DNA from: Thalassobacillus_A hwangdonensis | GTDB lineage: Bacteria > Bacillota > Bacilli > Bacillales > Halobacillaceae | DNA length: 64,000 bases | Reading direction: 5' to 3' | Assembly (NCBI RefSeq): GCF_042675915.1 | Contig: NZ_JBHTKL010000001.1 | Coordinates: forward strand, 186,001-250,000 | In this document: positions 8,212 to 17,812 of the stretch, piece after piece | How positions within the stretch are numbered: position 1 is the stretch's first letter | How the letters are laid out: each line of letters opens with the position of its first letter | Position numbers and translations under genes: made by a program | The notes under the pieces: generated by a model | What the model was told of the DNA's origin: nothing | Seen by the model: only the letters and a program-made list of their open reading frames with translations | Databases searched by the model: none

Positions 8212-8718
8212 TTATTCCTTAATATCAATCATGTGATATTTCGTGATGTATGCATTTCCATCGATGAAGGATGGCTTCTCTTTATGCTGAGGTCCAGAAT
8301 TTTTATGTGCGTTTTCAAACGACTGGGAGTTCTTCCAGTTTTCAAAGCTTTGTTCGTTTCTCCATTGTGTGAAGACGATGTACGTATTTCCGCTGACGGG
8401 TCTCAGAATGCGGATCGCCTGGAAGCCATCCATTTTCTCGACACCGCCTGCCCGGTTTTTGAAGCGGTCCTCGAATACGGGACGACCTTCATCTCTGACC
8501 GGAATATTATTCATGACGACGAATCCATCCTTCTTCACATCACCGACAGCATCAACGACTTCGTAATCACGGCCTTCTTCGAAAACCTGCGCTTCACCTT
8601 CTGTGTAAGCAAGTGTCTTATCCTCTGACTGCATAAGGAAAATCGTCGCTTCCGGATGCTTGTTTTCTAGCTTTGCCAAGTAGTTTAGTGTACCATTTGT
8701 CATAGAAACTTTCATCAT
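8212..8718 (-). CDS. hmoB: Heme-degrading monooxygenase HmoB-like
   Basis: This 168-aa protein matches B. subtilis HmoB (YhgC, 166 aa) in length, in gene position beside pbpF and hem, and in recognisable segments: FVVMNNIPVRDEGRPVFEDR, GFQAIRILRP and QWRNEQSFENWKNSQSFENAH. The C-terminal half is an antibiotic-biosynthesis-monooxygenase (ABM) ferredoxin-like domain that binds heme and cleaves the porphyrin ring in the cytosol, releasing iron. Two ATG codons in tandem follow AAAGGAGACG on the minus strand; either could be the start. Its divergent neighbour is the penicillin-binding protein gene. No Fur box was found upstream. Confidence 0.9.
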   Translation of the reverse strand: MMKVSMTNGTLNYLAKLENKHPEATIFLMQSEDKTLAYTEGEAQVFEEGRDYEVVDAVGDVKKDGFVVMNNIPVRDEGRPVFEDRFKNRAGGVEKMDGFQAIRILRPVSGNTYIVFTQWRNEQSFENWKNSQSFENAHKNSGPQHKEKPSFIDGNAYITKYHMIDIKE

Positions 8719-8818
8719 TCTCGTCTCCTTTCAGCTATGATTCAAGTGTAGCAAGGTGCAGGAATGAACTGCAAGTTTGAACGTCCGGGAAATTCCCACC
8801 GAGAAAGGATGCAACATC

Positions 8819-10993
8819 GTGAGCTTAAGAAAACAAGTGAAAGCAAAATTCTTCGCTGGTTTCATTCGACATAAATGGCCGTTGATCACGGCTTTCAGTC
8901 TGATCGGACTGGTCATCATCGGTTACCTGTTCATCCTTTTCGGGGGAAGGCTGGTAGTTGATGAAAAAGCTTTGGTTTTAGATGCCGCCACAACCATCGA
9001 GACAGAAGACGGCACGATCATCGAGAGGATGTACAAAGAAAACCGCACATTGATAACAAGTGAAGAAATACCAGAACATGTAAAGGATGCGTTCATCGCC
9101 ATTGAGGACAGCCGGTTTTATGAACATTCCGGTCTGGATCCTCAGGCGATTGCCAGAGCGGTTTATAAGGATATCATTGCAATGGCAAAAGTGGAAGGTG
9201 GAAGCACGATTACCCAGCAGCTTGCCAAGAACCTTTTTCTCACTAACGATAAGACATGGATGAGAAAAACGAAAGAAGTGATGGCTGCCATTTATTTAGA
9301 GCGGAATTATTCGAAAGAAGAGATTCTCGAGCTCTACTTGAACAGTATTTATTTCGGGTCTGGTGTTTACGGGATTGGTGAAGCATCCCATCATTATTTC
9401 AATAAACCGGTAACCGAACTCACTGCCGCAGAAGGAGCAGTATTAGCTGCTCTTCCAAAAGCACCGAATACTTACTCTCCATTGAAAAATCCGGAAGAAG
9501 CACTGAAACGACGCAATGTCGTACTTAATCGGATGCATGACTTGAAAATGATCAGCACCGAGGAATTGCTGCAGTTGCAAGGAACGACTCTTGGGGCAGA
9601 AAAAGGGGAACGATCCTTTGGAACATGGTCGAACAGTTATGTCGACCTCGTCATCAAAGAAGCAGCGTCTGACTATAAACTGAGCAGGGAGGAATTGAAG
9701 CGGGGAGGTTATCGGCTCGTTGTCAATATGTATCGTGATATCCAGCAGATCGCTTATGAACAATTCCAAGAGGCGAAGTTTGTACCTGGATCGGTTGAAG
9801 GTGTGCAAGGTGCATTTACATTGATCGACCAAGATAGCGGAGCGATCGTTGCAGCCATCGGGGGCAGAGATTTTCAGCATGGGCAGCTGAATCGTGTAAC
9901 AGTTAGACGGCAGCCAGGCTCGACAATTAAACCGCTTGCGGTTTATGGTCCAGCTCTCATGAAGGACTACGATCCTTATTCCATGTTAGTGGATCGCCAA
10001 ATGGAATTTGGGGAGTTCGCTCCGGAAAATTATGATGAGAGCTATGATGGACTCACGTCAATGTACGAAGCACTCGTCCAATCAAAAAACATCCCCGCTG
10101 TAGGGCTGCTCGATCAAATCGGTATCGCTGAATCCAAGAAATATCTGGATAAGCTGGGTCTTCCTACAGAAGATAAAGGACTTTCCATCGCTTTAGGAGG
10201 TTTATCAGAAGGGTACACCCCACTTCAACTAGCTGAAGCCTATCGTAGTTTTGCCCATGAAGGAAAAGCTGTTGATGCTTCAGCGATTGTAAGCATCGAA
10301 GATCGCAATGGGAAAACGGTTGGATCGATGGAACAGAAGGAACGACAGGTTTTCTCAAAAGAAGTGGCACATACCATGACCCAAATGCTTCAACGCGTAA
10401 TTACGCACGGTACAGGGACAGCAGGAACGTATGAGAAGGCGTTGGCTGGTAAGACTGGTACACAGCAGCACCCTCACGTCGAAGGGAAGAATAAAGACGT
10501 CTGGTTCGTCGGTTTTACGCCTGAATATGTTGGTAGCGTCTGGATGGGGTATGATCAATCGGACAAAAATCACTACTTGGAAGGCGGCAGTTCTTATCCA
10601 ACGAAGCTGATGAAGTCGATATTGACTGAAATTGATAAACAAAAACAATTGAGTGACGACTTTCCGACAGCTGAAGGGTTGAAGGAATTACCGCCACCGA
10701 TCGAATTGCCTATCATCACTGACTTGGAAGTCGATTTGAAAGTCGGAGGTCTCTCACTAGTCAGAGGGGAAATGACGTGGACCCCATCGTCCGACAACCG
10801 TGTCGTTTACAGGATCTATGAAAGTGTGCCCGGTCCGGACGTACGTGTGGATGAAGTAGAGGGGACAGGTAGTTACACGGTTGGAAATCTAGATCTATTT
10901 GAAGAAAGCACCTATTATATAGTGCCGTATGATCCGCTCACGAAAATGGAAGGCACGCCTTCAAATGAGGCAGTGCTGGAGTGGGATCTGTAA
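8819..10993 (+). CDS. pbpF: Class A penicillin-binding protein (PbpF / PBP2C type)
   Basis: A bifunctional peptidoglycan synthase of 724 aa. The GTG at 8819 is chosen because AAAGGA lies nine bases upstream; an in-frame TTG at 8777 has no such site. A short basic cytoplasmic tail and one membrane helix (about 18–40) come first. The GT51 glycosyltransferase follows, with the catalytic Glu near residue 96 in IEDSRFYEHSG and the GGSTITQQLAKN motif. The transpeptidase has Ser368 in PGSTIKPL, SKN at 422–424 and KTGT at 545. A fibronectin-III-like C-terminal tail ends the protein. In B. subtilis PbpF acts in spore germ-cell-wall synthesis; the same role is inferred from family and synteny. A GGGAAATTCCC palindrome lies at 8787–8797. 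Confidence 0.93.
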   Translation: MSLRKQVKAKFFAGFIRHKWPLITAFSLIGLVIIGYLFILFGGRLVVDEKALVLDAATTIETEDGTIIERMYKENRTLITSEEIPEHVKDAFIAIEDSRFYEHSGLDPQAIARAVYKDIIAMAKVEGGSTITQQLAKNLFLTNDKTWMRKTKEVMAAIYLERNYSKEEILELYLNSIYFGSGVYGIGEASHHYFNKPVTELTAAEGAVLAALPKAPNTYSPLKNPEEALKRRNVVLNRMHDLKMISTEELLQLQGTTLGAEKGERSFGTWSNSYVDLVIKEAASDYKLSREELKRGGYRLVVNMYRDIQQIAYEQFQEAKFVPGSVEGVQGAFTLIDQDSGAIVAAIGGRDFQHGQLNRVTVRRQPGSTIKPLAVYGPALMKDYDPYSMLVDRQMEFGEFAPENYDESYDGLTSMYEALVQSKNIPAVGLLDQIGIAESKKYLDKLGLPTEDKGLSIALGGLSEGYTPLQLAEAYRSFAHEGKAVDASAIVSIEDRNGKTVGSMEQKERQVFSKEVAHTMTQMLQRVITHGTGTAGTYEKALAGKTGTQQHPHVEGKNKDVWFVGFTPEYVGSVWMGYDQSDKNHYLEGGSSYPTKLMKSILTEIDKQKQLSDDFPTAEGLKELPPPIELPIITDLEVDLKVGGLSLVRGEMTWTPSSDNRVVYRIYESVPGPDVRVDEVEGTGSYTVGNLDLFEESTYYIVPYDPLTKMEGTPSNEAVLEWDL

Positions 10994-11137
10994 GTGCACT
11001 TCACTTGTTTCTGAAAGCTAAAAGGTAGAAAATAGACAATATGGTGACAAAACGCTAAAATCCCTATACAGAATACAGATTAATCGTTATAGTGGATTAC
11101 GTTAAATGTTATGAACGTGATAAAGGGGTAAATACGT

Positions 11138-12172
11138 ATGACTAGAGAATTCAACGACACGATACTTAAAGCATTCCGTGGGGAGGAGACGGATTATACT
11201 CCAGTTTGGTATATGCGTCAGGCTGGCCGTTCTCAACCTGAATACCGGAAATTGAAAGAGAAATATTCTTTGTTTGAAATTACACACCAGCCTGAAATTT
11301 GCGCTTATGTCACAAGACTTCCGGTCGAACAGTATGATGTTGATGCTGCCATCCTGTATAAAGACATCATGTCACCACTGCCTGCCATTGGTGTGGACGT
11401 CGACATCAAAAAGGGAATTGGTCCGGTCATCGATAACCCGATCCGAACCCGTGCGGATGTTGAGAAGCTAGGTACGATCGATCCGGAAAGTGATGTTCCT
11501 TACGTCATGGACACGATCCGACTTTTGACGAGAGAACAATTGAACGTACCATTGATCGGATTCAGCGGTGCACCATTCACGCTTTCCAGTTACATGATTG
11601 AAGGCGGACCTTCAAAGAACTACAGTAAAACGAAGGCGATGATGTACAGCCAGCCCGATACATGGTTCCTGCTGATGGAAAAACTGGCAGACATGGTAAT
11701 CGAATATGCAAAAGGGCAGATTCATGCCGGTGCCCAAACCTTTCAGATTTTCGATTCATGGGTCGGTGCCTTGAATGCCCAGGATTACCGCACCTACATC
11801 AAGCCAGTAATGGAGCGGATATTCTCTGAGTTGAAGGAAGAAGGCGTTCCTCTGATCATGTTCGGTGTTGGTGCTCGTCACCTGGCACTGGAGTGGAATG
11901 ACCTGCCGGTGGATGTCATCGGTCTCGACTGGAGAACGTCGATCAGAGAGGCGAGGGAGATGGGGATTCAAAAGCCTGTCCAGGGGAATCTTGATCCTAC
12001 GCTGCTTCTTTCTGATTGGAATGCTCTGGAGGAACGAACAAAACAGATCATTGATGAAGGGAAGAATCATCCTTCACACATTTTCAACTTAGGTCATGGG
12101 GTTACACCAGATATCAAACCGGAAACGTTGAAACGATTGACTACACTTATTCACGAATACTCTAAAAAGTGA
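11138..12172 (+). CDS. hemE: Uroporphyrinogen III decarboxylase
   Basis: HemE removes four carboxyl groups from uroporphyrinogen III to give coproporphyrinogen III in the cytosol. The 344-aa product carries the signature PVWYMRQAGRSQPEYR near residue 24, GFSGAPFTLSSYMIEG in the middle, and a C-terminal GHGVTPDIKPETL. It is the first gene of hemE-hemH-hemY, with 15 bases to hemH. The start follows AAAGGGGT. The 144 bases upstream presumably hold the operon promoter, but no convincing −35/−10 pair was picked out. Confidence 0.96.
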   Translation: MTREFNDTILKAFRGEETDYTPVWYMRQAGRSQPEYRKLKEKYSLFEITHQPEICAYVTRLPVEQYDVDAAILYKDIMSPLPAIGVDVDIKKGIGPVIDNPIRTRADVEKLGTIDPESDVPYVMDTIRLLTREQLNVPLIGFSGAPFTLSSYMIEGGPSKNYSKTKAMMYSQPDTWFLLMEKLADMVIEYAKGQIHAGAQTFQIFDSWVGALNAQDYRTYIKPVMERIFSELKEEGVPLIMFGVGARHLALEWNDLPVDVIGLDWRTSIREAREMGIQKPVQGNLDPTLLLSDWNALEERTKQIIDEGKNHPSHIFNLGHGVTPDIKPETLKRLTTLIHEYSKK

Positions 12173-12187
12173 TCAGGGGGGAACGAC

Positions 12188-13117
12188 ATGGCTAAAAAAA
12201 CAATGGGCTTGCTTGTAATGGCCTATGGAACTCCTTATAAAGAAGAAGATTTAGAGCGCTATTATACGCACATCCGACGTGGCCGGAAACCATCGGATGA
12301 AATGCTGCAGGACTTACGTGATCGTTACGACGCAATCGGTGGCATCTCACCTTTGGCCAAGATCACCGAGGACCAGGCTACTGCCCTCGAGGATAAGCTG
12401 AATACCTTGCAGGATGAGATTGAGTTCAAGCTATATATCGGCCTGAAGCACATTGAACCTTTCGTTGAGGATGCTGTCAAAGCAATGAATGAGGATGGAA
12501 TCACCGAAGCGGTCTCCATCGTACTTGCACCGCACTATTCCACGTTCAGCGTCAAATCCTATAATGGAAGAGCGAAGGAAGAGGCGGAGAAGTATGGCAT
12601 CACAATCGAATCCGTTGAAAGCTGGTACGATGCACCAGGATTCATTGAATACTGGAAACAGCAGATTCTAGCGGTATATGATGGAATCGATAAAGAAGAG
12701 CAGGAGAACACTTGTCTGATCGTATCTGCTCACAGTCTACCTGAAAAAATTCTTCAGGGTGGCGATCCATATCCGGACCAATTGAAAAGAACGGCAGACC
12801 TGATTTCCGATGCTACTGGCATCAAGCAGTATGAAATTGGATGGCAGAGTGAAGGGAATACACCGGATCCATGGCTTGGACCGGATGTGCAGGATCTGAC
12901 GAAAGAGTTGGCGCGAACGAAAGGATATTCTTCCTTCGTGTATGCTCCGGTAGGATTCGTGTCCGATCATCTTGAAGTGCTTTATGACAATGATTATGAA
13001 TGTAAAGTGGCATGTGATGAATTAGGCGCTGCCTATTACCGTCCAGAAATGCCGAACACACATCCATTATTCATTGAAACGTTAGCGAATGTCGTATTAG
13101 ACAAAGCGAAAGCGTAG
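12188..13117 (+). CDS. hemH: Coproporphyrin III ferrochelatase (HemH/CpfC)
   Basis: This enzyme inserts iron into coproporphyrin III in the Gram-positive heme branch. It has 309 aa, against 310 in B. subtilis. The metal-binding His is near residue 182 in VSAHSLPEK and the acidic partner Glu near 263 in SDHLEVLYD. The GISPLAKIT segment and YTHIRRGRKP at the N-terminus are also typical. It lies 15 bases after hemE and 10 bases before hemY, with AGGGGGGAACG before the ATG, so the three genes form one operon. Confidence 0.96.
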   Translation: MAKKTMGLLVMAYGTPYKEEDLERYYTHIRRGRKPSDEMLQDLRDRYDAIGGISPLAKITEDQATALEDKLNTLQDEIEFKLYIGLKHIEPFVEDAVKAMNEDGITEAVSIVLAPHYSTFSVKSYNGRAKEEAEKYGITIESVESWYDAPGFIEYWKQQILAVYDGIDKEEQENTCLIVSAHSLPEKILQGGDPYPDQLKRTADLISDATGIKQYEIGWQSEGNTPDPWLGPDVQDLTKELARTKGYSSFVYAPVGFVSDHLEVLYDNDYECKVACDELGAAYYRPEMPNTHPLFIETLANVVLDKAKA

Positions 13118-13127
13118 GGGATCATTT

Positions 13128-14537
13128 ATGAACGGAAGAAAACAAGTTGCCATCATCGGTGGTGGGATTGCAGGCTTGACTGCAGCTTATTACCTTCAAA
13201 AAGAAATAAATGAGAAGCATCTGCCTTATGATGTACGCCTGCTTGAAGCAAGTGACCATCTTGGAGGTAAGATCCGTACGGTAAGGAAAGATGGCTTTAC
13301 CATTGAACGTGGACCGGATTCATTTCTTGCCCGTAAAAAAAGTGCAGCAAGGCTTGCCTCAGAAGTCGGGTTGGAGAACGAACTGGTACCTAATGGAACT
13401 GGGCAATCGTATATACTGGTCAACAATAAACTGCACAAGATGCCGAGCGGATCTTTTATGGGGATTCCGACACAAGTCCGTCCTTTTCTAGGCTCTGGAT
13501 TATTCAGCCCGCTTGGAAAAGTTCGAGCAGCTGGAGACTTCATCAAATCAAAAGGCGAAGCGAAAGAGGATCAGTCACTCGGGCACTTTTTCCGTCGTCG
13601 CCTTGGGGATGAAGTCGTTGAGAATTTGATTGAACCTCTGCTCTCGGGTATTTATGCAGGCAATATTGATAACTTAAGCCTGATGGCGACATTCCCGAAC
13701 TTCTATCATCTTGAACAGAAGCATGGAAGTCTTATCAAAGGCCTGAATAAAACGATGCCGAAAAAGAAGCAGACGAAGGGTGCCAAAAAACCGAGTATGT
13801 TCCTGACACTGGAACGTGGACTCGAATCACTGGTGGATGCAATTGTGGCGCAGCTTGATGAAGGTATTGTGTCTACCGGTGTATCTGTTGACCATATTGA
13901 GCGTAAAGAAGACTGTTATCATCTATTGTTGGGGAATGGGACAGGGATGCGGGCAGATGCAGTGATCATTGCTGCACCACACCACGCTGCTTCAAAGATG
14001 CTCAGCCAATATGATTTCATGGAGCCATTACGTCAAATGCCTGCAACATCTGTTGCGAATGTAGCGATGGCATTTGATGCTTCCGCCATAAAAAAAGACA
14101 TTGATGGCACAGGCTTCGTCGTTTCGAGAAATAGTGATTATCGAATCACTGCATGTACGTGGACACATAAGAAATGGCCACATTCCACACCTGAAGGAAA
14201 AGTCCTGCTGCGCTGTTATGTAGGAAAGCCTGGAGACCAGGAAGTGGTCGACCTGAGTGATGAAGAAATCCAGAAAATTGTCATGAAGGACTTGAACAAA
14301 ACGATGAACATTACCTCTGAACCTGAATTCTCGGTCATTACACGCTGGCGAGATGCCATGCCACAATACACAGTCGGCCATAAGCAACGTTTACAAACCA
14401 TACATGCCAAAATGGCTGAGGCATTACCTGGAGTGCACCTTGCAGGTGGCTCGTATGAAGGAATCGGTTTGCCGGACTGTATTGACCAGGGAGAAGCTGT
14501 GGTGCAGAAAGTAATTGAACAACTTCAAACCAAGTGA
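13128..14537 (+). CDS. hemY: Coproporphyrinogen III oxidase (HemY/CgoX)
   Basis: A FAD-dependent oxidase of 469 aa that converts coproporphyrinogen III to coproporphyrin III; older annotation calls it protoporphyrinogen oxidase. The dinucleotide-binding motif VAIIGGGIAGLTAAYYL is at residues 7–23, followed by LLEASDHLGGKIRT and IERGPDSFLARK. The C-terminal FAD-contact segment is LAGGSYEGIGLPDCIDQGE. It ends the hemEHY operon and is followed by a strong terminator. The yhgD and yhgE genes that follow hemY in B. subtilis are missing. Confidence 0.95.
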   Translation: MNGRKQVAIIGGGIAGLTAAYYLQKEINEKHLPYDVRLLEASDHLGGKIRTVRKDGFTIERGPDSFLARKKSAARLASEVGLENELVPNGTGQSYILVNNKLHKMPSGSFMGIPTQVRPFLGSGLFSPLGKVRAAGDFIKSKGEAKEDQSLGHFFRRRLGDEVVENLIEPLLSGIYAGNIDNLSLMATFPNFYHLEQKHGSLIKGLNKTMPKKKQTKGAKKPSMFLTLERGLESLVDAIVAQLDEGIVSTGVSVDHIERKEDCYHLLLGNGTGMRADAVIIAAPHHAASKMLSQYDFMEPLRQMPATSVANVAMAFDASAIKKDIDGTGFVVSRNSDYRITACTWTHKKWPHSTPEGKVLLRCYVGKPGDQEVVDLSDEEIQKIVMKDLNKTMNITSEPEFSVITRWRDAMPQYTVGHKQRLQTIHAKMAEALPGVHLAGGSYEGIGLPDCIDQGEAVVQKVIEQLQTK

Positions 14538-14565
14538 AGTACATGCATGCAGATGCTGTGTACGG

Positions 14566-14601
14566 AAAAAGACTAAATCAATGATGATTTAGTCTTTTTT
14601 T
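14566..14601 (+). terminator. Terminator of hemEHY
   Basis: AAAAAGACTAAATCA pairs with TGATTTAGTCTTTTT around a tiny loop, with extra T residues after it. Confidence 0.88.
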
Positions 14602-14790
14602 GTGATCTTAATAATGATATCGGCTTGATCGTTTCAAGAGTAAATACAGCGGGAATTCGTACTAAAACAGGTAAGTGGAACAGATCGTGAAAAATCTCAT
14701 CCAGACTGAAGAGGCAGTATAAATTAATCATAGTGGCGAAACCTTTTAGTAAACCGCAATATTATTAAATGCATGAGAGGGGACCAAATT

Positions 14791-15831
14791 GTGAAAGCTG
14801 TACAAGTCACTGGCTACGGTGGAATCGATAAATTAGTCACAGTTAATGTAGGCATTCCTGAACCTGAACACAATGAAGTGTTGGTAAAAGTGAAAGCTTG
14901 CGCAATCAACAATACGGAAATTTGGATGAGAGAAGGGGCGTACGGCACTGGCTCCAAATCAGGATGGCGACCGGAAGGGGTAGCTTTCCCAAGGATTCCC
15001 GGCTCGGATATAACAGGCAGCATCGTCGGTGTTGGGAGTGAGGTCGATGAATCCATGGTTGGCAAGGATGTTGTACTCTTCCCTTTTACATCGAGTGGTG
15101 AAGAGGGTAAAGAACATATTTCTGAAGATATGGCTTTCATCGGTTCGGAATACGACGGTGGATATGCAGAATATGTAGTGTGGCCAGCGGACCTTTGTTA
15201 CGATATGCCGCTTGAAGATTATATCGAAAGTGCAGTATTTACAGTAAGTGGTCTTACAGCATGGCATATGGTGGAGCAAATTCAGGTCCAACCTGGGGAA
15301 ACGGTCATGGTGACTGGTGCAAATGGTGGAGTCGGATCATTGAATGTCCAGATCGCTTCAAACGTATTCGGTGCTAAGGTTATCGCTATTGTAGGTGATT
15401 TAGAGCTCGAAGAGAGAATGAAGGCGCTCGGAGCGGCACATGTCTTGTCATATAAATCCGATCATCTTGAAGAAGAAATCATCAGAGTGAATGGTGGCCC
15501 TGTTGATTCGGTATTGGATGTTGTTGGAGATGCTTTATTTTCCACTTCCCTTCAAGTGTTGAAGAAAGGTGGGAAATTCTGTATTTCAGGATCTGCTGGA
15601 GGTCAACAGACAGAGCTTGATTTTAGAACGGTGTATTTAAAACATATCACAGTCTATGGTTCAGTACTGGGCACAAGGGAAGAATTCAAGCGGATGCTCC
15701 ATGCAATTTCTGAAAGAAAAATCAAACCAGTTATTGATCGTACGTTCCCTTTGGAAGAAGCAAGAGAAGCACAGCAGTATTTTAAAAAAACGGGGAAATT
15801 GGGCAAAGTTGTCCTGCTTCCAGAAGCATAA
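14791..15831 (+). CDS. MDR-family NAD(P)-dependent oxidoreductase (quinone-reductase type)
   Basis: A medium-chain dehydrogenase/reductase of 346 aa. The GTG at 14791 is preceded by AGAGGGG, and the in-frame ATG at 14773 lies upstream of that site, so the GTG is preferred. The N-terminal GroES-like domain contains NEVLVKVKACAINNTEIWMR and PRIPGSDITGSIVGVGSEV; the usual catalytic zinc ligands (GHE) are replaced by GSD, so it is probably zinc-independent. The Rossmann domain has VMVTGANGGVGSLNVQIAS. It resembles quinone/enoyl reductases such as YhfP, but the substrate is unknown. It is a single gene, 170 bases after the hem terminator. Confidence 0.8.
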   Translation: MKAVQVTGYGGIDKLVTVNVGIPEPEHNEVLVKVKACAINNTEIWMREGAYGTGSKSGWRPEGVAFPRIPGSDITGSIVGVGSEVDESMVGKDVVLFPFTSSGEEGKEHISEDMAFIGSEYDGGYAEYVVWPADLCYDMPLEDYIESAVFTVSGLTAWHMVEQIQVQPGETVMVTGANGGVGSLNVQIASNVFGAKVIAIVGDLELEERMKALGAAHVLSYKSDHLEEEIIRVNGGPVDSVLDVVGDALFSTSLQVLKKGGKFCISGSAGGQQTELDFRTVYLKHITVYGSVLGTREEFKRMLHAISERKIKPVIDRTFPLEEAREAQQYFKKTGKLGKVVLLPEA

Positions 15832-15956
15832 GCTTGGTGTTTGATTGAGAAATGATACCCTATCATTTCCTTTTTTACCTTCCATGTACGGTCATAATGC
15901 TTTTCTTCAAGTCCATAATAATAAAGAACATCATGAAGGAAAGAGGTTTGACGTAC

Positions 15957-16655
15957 ATGAAAAACAACACATTCTATAGATGGCTGGTCTTCTTTGCTGT
16001 GGCACTGCTTTTTGCCTGTGCGCCACAGGAGGAACAAGGTCGGAATGACTTGAATGGAACAAACCCACAACAAGTCACTTATAAAAACCCTGGCCAGCAA
16101 CTTAATGAAAACAGACAGAATTGGATGGATGGGCTGCCTTTCTTCGGAGATATGGAAAGGATGCCTTATGGCGAGACTGGACAAAATAACTATTCCCAAG
16201 GTGGGAATGGGTATGATGATGGTATGGAACAGCAACAGCCGATGGAACCATCAGCAGAAGCACCAGCTTCCAATGGTGTAAAGGCGCAAGTGATCCAACT
16301 GACAAATGCCGAACGTCAGAAAAATGGATTGCCGAAGCTGAAAGAAGATCCTGAAGTGACGGATGTCGCCCAAAAAAAATCAGAAGACATGGTGGAGAAC
16401 AATTACTTTTCCCATACGTCACCGACCTACGGTGGACCGTTCCAGATGCTGAGGAAATTCGGAGTGGATTACACGGTAGCCGCTGAGAATATCGCTGCAG
16501 GACAACCGACTGCTGAAGAGGTAGTCAACAGCTGGATGAAAAGTCCTGGTCACCGGAAGAATATTCTGAACAAAAGTGTGACACACATCGGGATCGGATA
16601 TGCTGAGGATGACAGTCGCGGTATTTACTGGACGCAAATGTTCATAAAAAAATAA
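15957..16655 (+). CDS. CAP/SCP-domain lipoprotein (YkwD-like)
   Basis: A 232-aa exported lipoprotein. The ATG at 15957 follows AAGGAAAGAGG; upstream in-frame ATGs lack a site. The signal peptide ends in the lipobox LFAC with Cys21 as the lipid-modified residue. A Pro/Gln/Asn-rich, negatively charged linker covers about residues 25–110. The C-terminal CAP domain (about 115–232) shows LTNAERQKNGLPKLKEDPEV, MVENNYFSHTSPTYGGPF, AENIAAGQPTAEEVVNSWM, SPGHRKNILN and THIGIGYAED. The function of bacterial CAP proteins is mostly unknown; several are linked to spores or cell envelope. A terminator follows. Confidence 0.85.
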   Translation: MKNNTFYRWLVFFAVALLFACAPQEEQGRNDLNGTNPQQVTYKNPGQQLNENRQNWMDGLPFFGDMERMPYGETGQNNYSQGGNGYDDGMEQQQPMEPSAEAPASNGVKAQVIQLTNAERQKNGLPKLKEDPEVTDVAQKKSEDMVENNYFSHTSPTYGGPFQMLRKFGVDYTVAAENIAAGQPTAEEVVNSWMKSPGHRKNILNKSVTHIGIGYAEDDSRGIYWTQMFIKK

Positions 16656-16666
16656 ACAACGTAACA

Positions 16667-16703
16667 AAAAAGGCAACTGTTGTATGACAGTTGCCTTTTT
16701 CTT
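16667..16703. terminator. Terminator after the CAP lipoprotein gene
   Basis: AAAAAGGCAACTGT and ACAGTTGCCTTTTT form a 14-bp stem with a 6-base loop, with T tracts in both directions. It also lies downstream of the convergent yhfH-like gene. Confidence 0.87.
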
Positions 16704-16742
16704 TCCTCCTATGATCCGCTATGTGCCATAATAGAAGAGGAA

Positions 16743-16871
16743 TTACCTTGCTGGATGGTTGCAGTCATCGCACACATTGCCGTAGCAGTCTGCTTGTTCT
16801 TCGATGTCGTGTCCACAGCTCGCACATTGTTTTCTAGGCAGGTTCTTAAAAAATTCAACGATACTCATCAT
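16743..16871 (-). CDS. yhfH: YhfH-like small cysteine-rich protein
   Basis: A 42-aa protein starting at one of two tandem ATGs (16871 or 16868) behind GGGAGGG on the minus strand. Five cysteines occur: CASC, then CYGNVCDDC, a spacing that could bind zinc as a small ribbon. Its position next to yhfI and the core NLPRKQCASCG match what I recall of the YhfH family of Bacillaceae. The function is unknown. It is read divergently from yhfI. Confidence 0.78.
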   Translation of the reverse strand: MMSIVEFFKNLPRKQCASCGHDIEEQADCYGNVCDDCNHPAR

Positions 16872-16999
16872 GTATTTCCCTCCCAGGTTTTTTATGGAAC
16901 TGATTATTATATACCCATTGTAATATAACAATATGCATAAATCAACAAACTGTTATAAAACAAATGAAAAACAGGCGAACATACAGAAAGGAGAATACA

Positions 17000-17737
17000 A
17001 TGAAACTTACTGTCATTGGTTATTGGGGCGCGTTCCCAGGGCAAGGAAGTGCTACCTCCTGCTACCTTTTGGAGACGAGTGGAAAAAAGTATCTGATCGA
17101 TTGTGGAAGTGGAAGTTTAAGTCGGCTGCAGTACTATACAGAGGTAATGGATCTTGATGGAATCATTCTTTCCCATTATCATCACGATCATATTGCAGAT
17201 ATCGGTGCAATCCAGTATGCATGGTTAGTTCATAATATGCTGAACAAAACGGATCGTCAGCTTCTCATATATGGTCATGACGAAAACATAGAAGCATTCA
17301 ACAAGCTGAGTCACCAATACACGAAAGGAATCGCATACGTTGCTGATCAGACTCTCGATCTTGGGGCGGTCACCGTTGATTTTATGCGGACGAATCATCC
17401 CGTGCCGTGTTTTGGTATGCGTGTAACTGATGGGAAGCAAGCCTTCGTATATACTGCTGATACAAGTTACAGCAAGGACTGGGCAACTTTTGCTGAAAGT
17501 GCAGATCTCCTTATTACGGATACTAATTTTTATAAAGGGATGGATGGCTCTGGTCCAGGACATATGACTAGTGAGGAAGCGGGGAAGGTTGCTGCTGGTG
17601 CTGGCGTATCGACACTTTGGTTGAGTCACTTGCCGCATTTTGGCGACCATCAGCTGCTGGTGAAAGAAGCGGGAGAAGTTTTCAAAAAGAATATTCAACT
17701 TGCAAGGGAAGGGCTCGTCTGGAGAAGTGAAGGATAG
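17000..17737 (+). CDS. yhfI: MBL-fold metallohydrolase (YhfI-like)
   Basis: A 245-aa metallo-beta-lactamase-fold hydrolase of the RNase Z/phosphodiesterase-like subgroup. Metal ligands are visible in SHYHHDHIAD near residue 60, the His in MRTNHPVPCFGMRV, the Asp in YTADTSY and the late SHLPHFGDH. The ATG at 17000 is set by AAAGGAG seven bases upstream; an in-frame ATG at 16964 is less likely. Length agrees with B. subtilis YhfI (about 244 aa). The physiological substrate is unknown. It is followed 75 bases later by lplJ. Confidence 0.85.
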   Translation: MKLTVIGYWGAFPGQGSATSCYLLETSGKKYLIDCGSGSLSRLQYYTEVMDLDGIILSHYHHDHIADIGAIQYAWLVHNMLNKTDRQLLIYGHDENIEAFNKLSHQYTKGIAYVADQTLDLGAVTVDFMRTNHPVPCFGMRVTDGKQAFVYTADTSYSKDWATFAESADLLITDTNFYKGMDGSGPGHMTSEEAGKVAAGAGVSTLWLSHLPHFGDHQLLVKEAGEVFKKNIQLAREGLVWRSEG

Positions 17738-17812
17738 CCTGATGAATTGAGTCTTAGCGGTGAATTGATTACAATGTAAGATGGAAAAGCTTTTGAGAAG
17801 GGAAGAATGCTT

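Noticed and set aside
14602..14790. Remnant of yhgD/yhgE in the gap after hemY
   Set aside because: No stretch in the 189 bases translates into anything like those proteins; I see only an AT-rich promoter-like region.
15654..16235. Minus-strand frame of 193 codons across the MDR and CAP genes
   Set aside because: It crosses the end of one supported gene and the start of another and has no ribosome-binding site.
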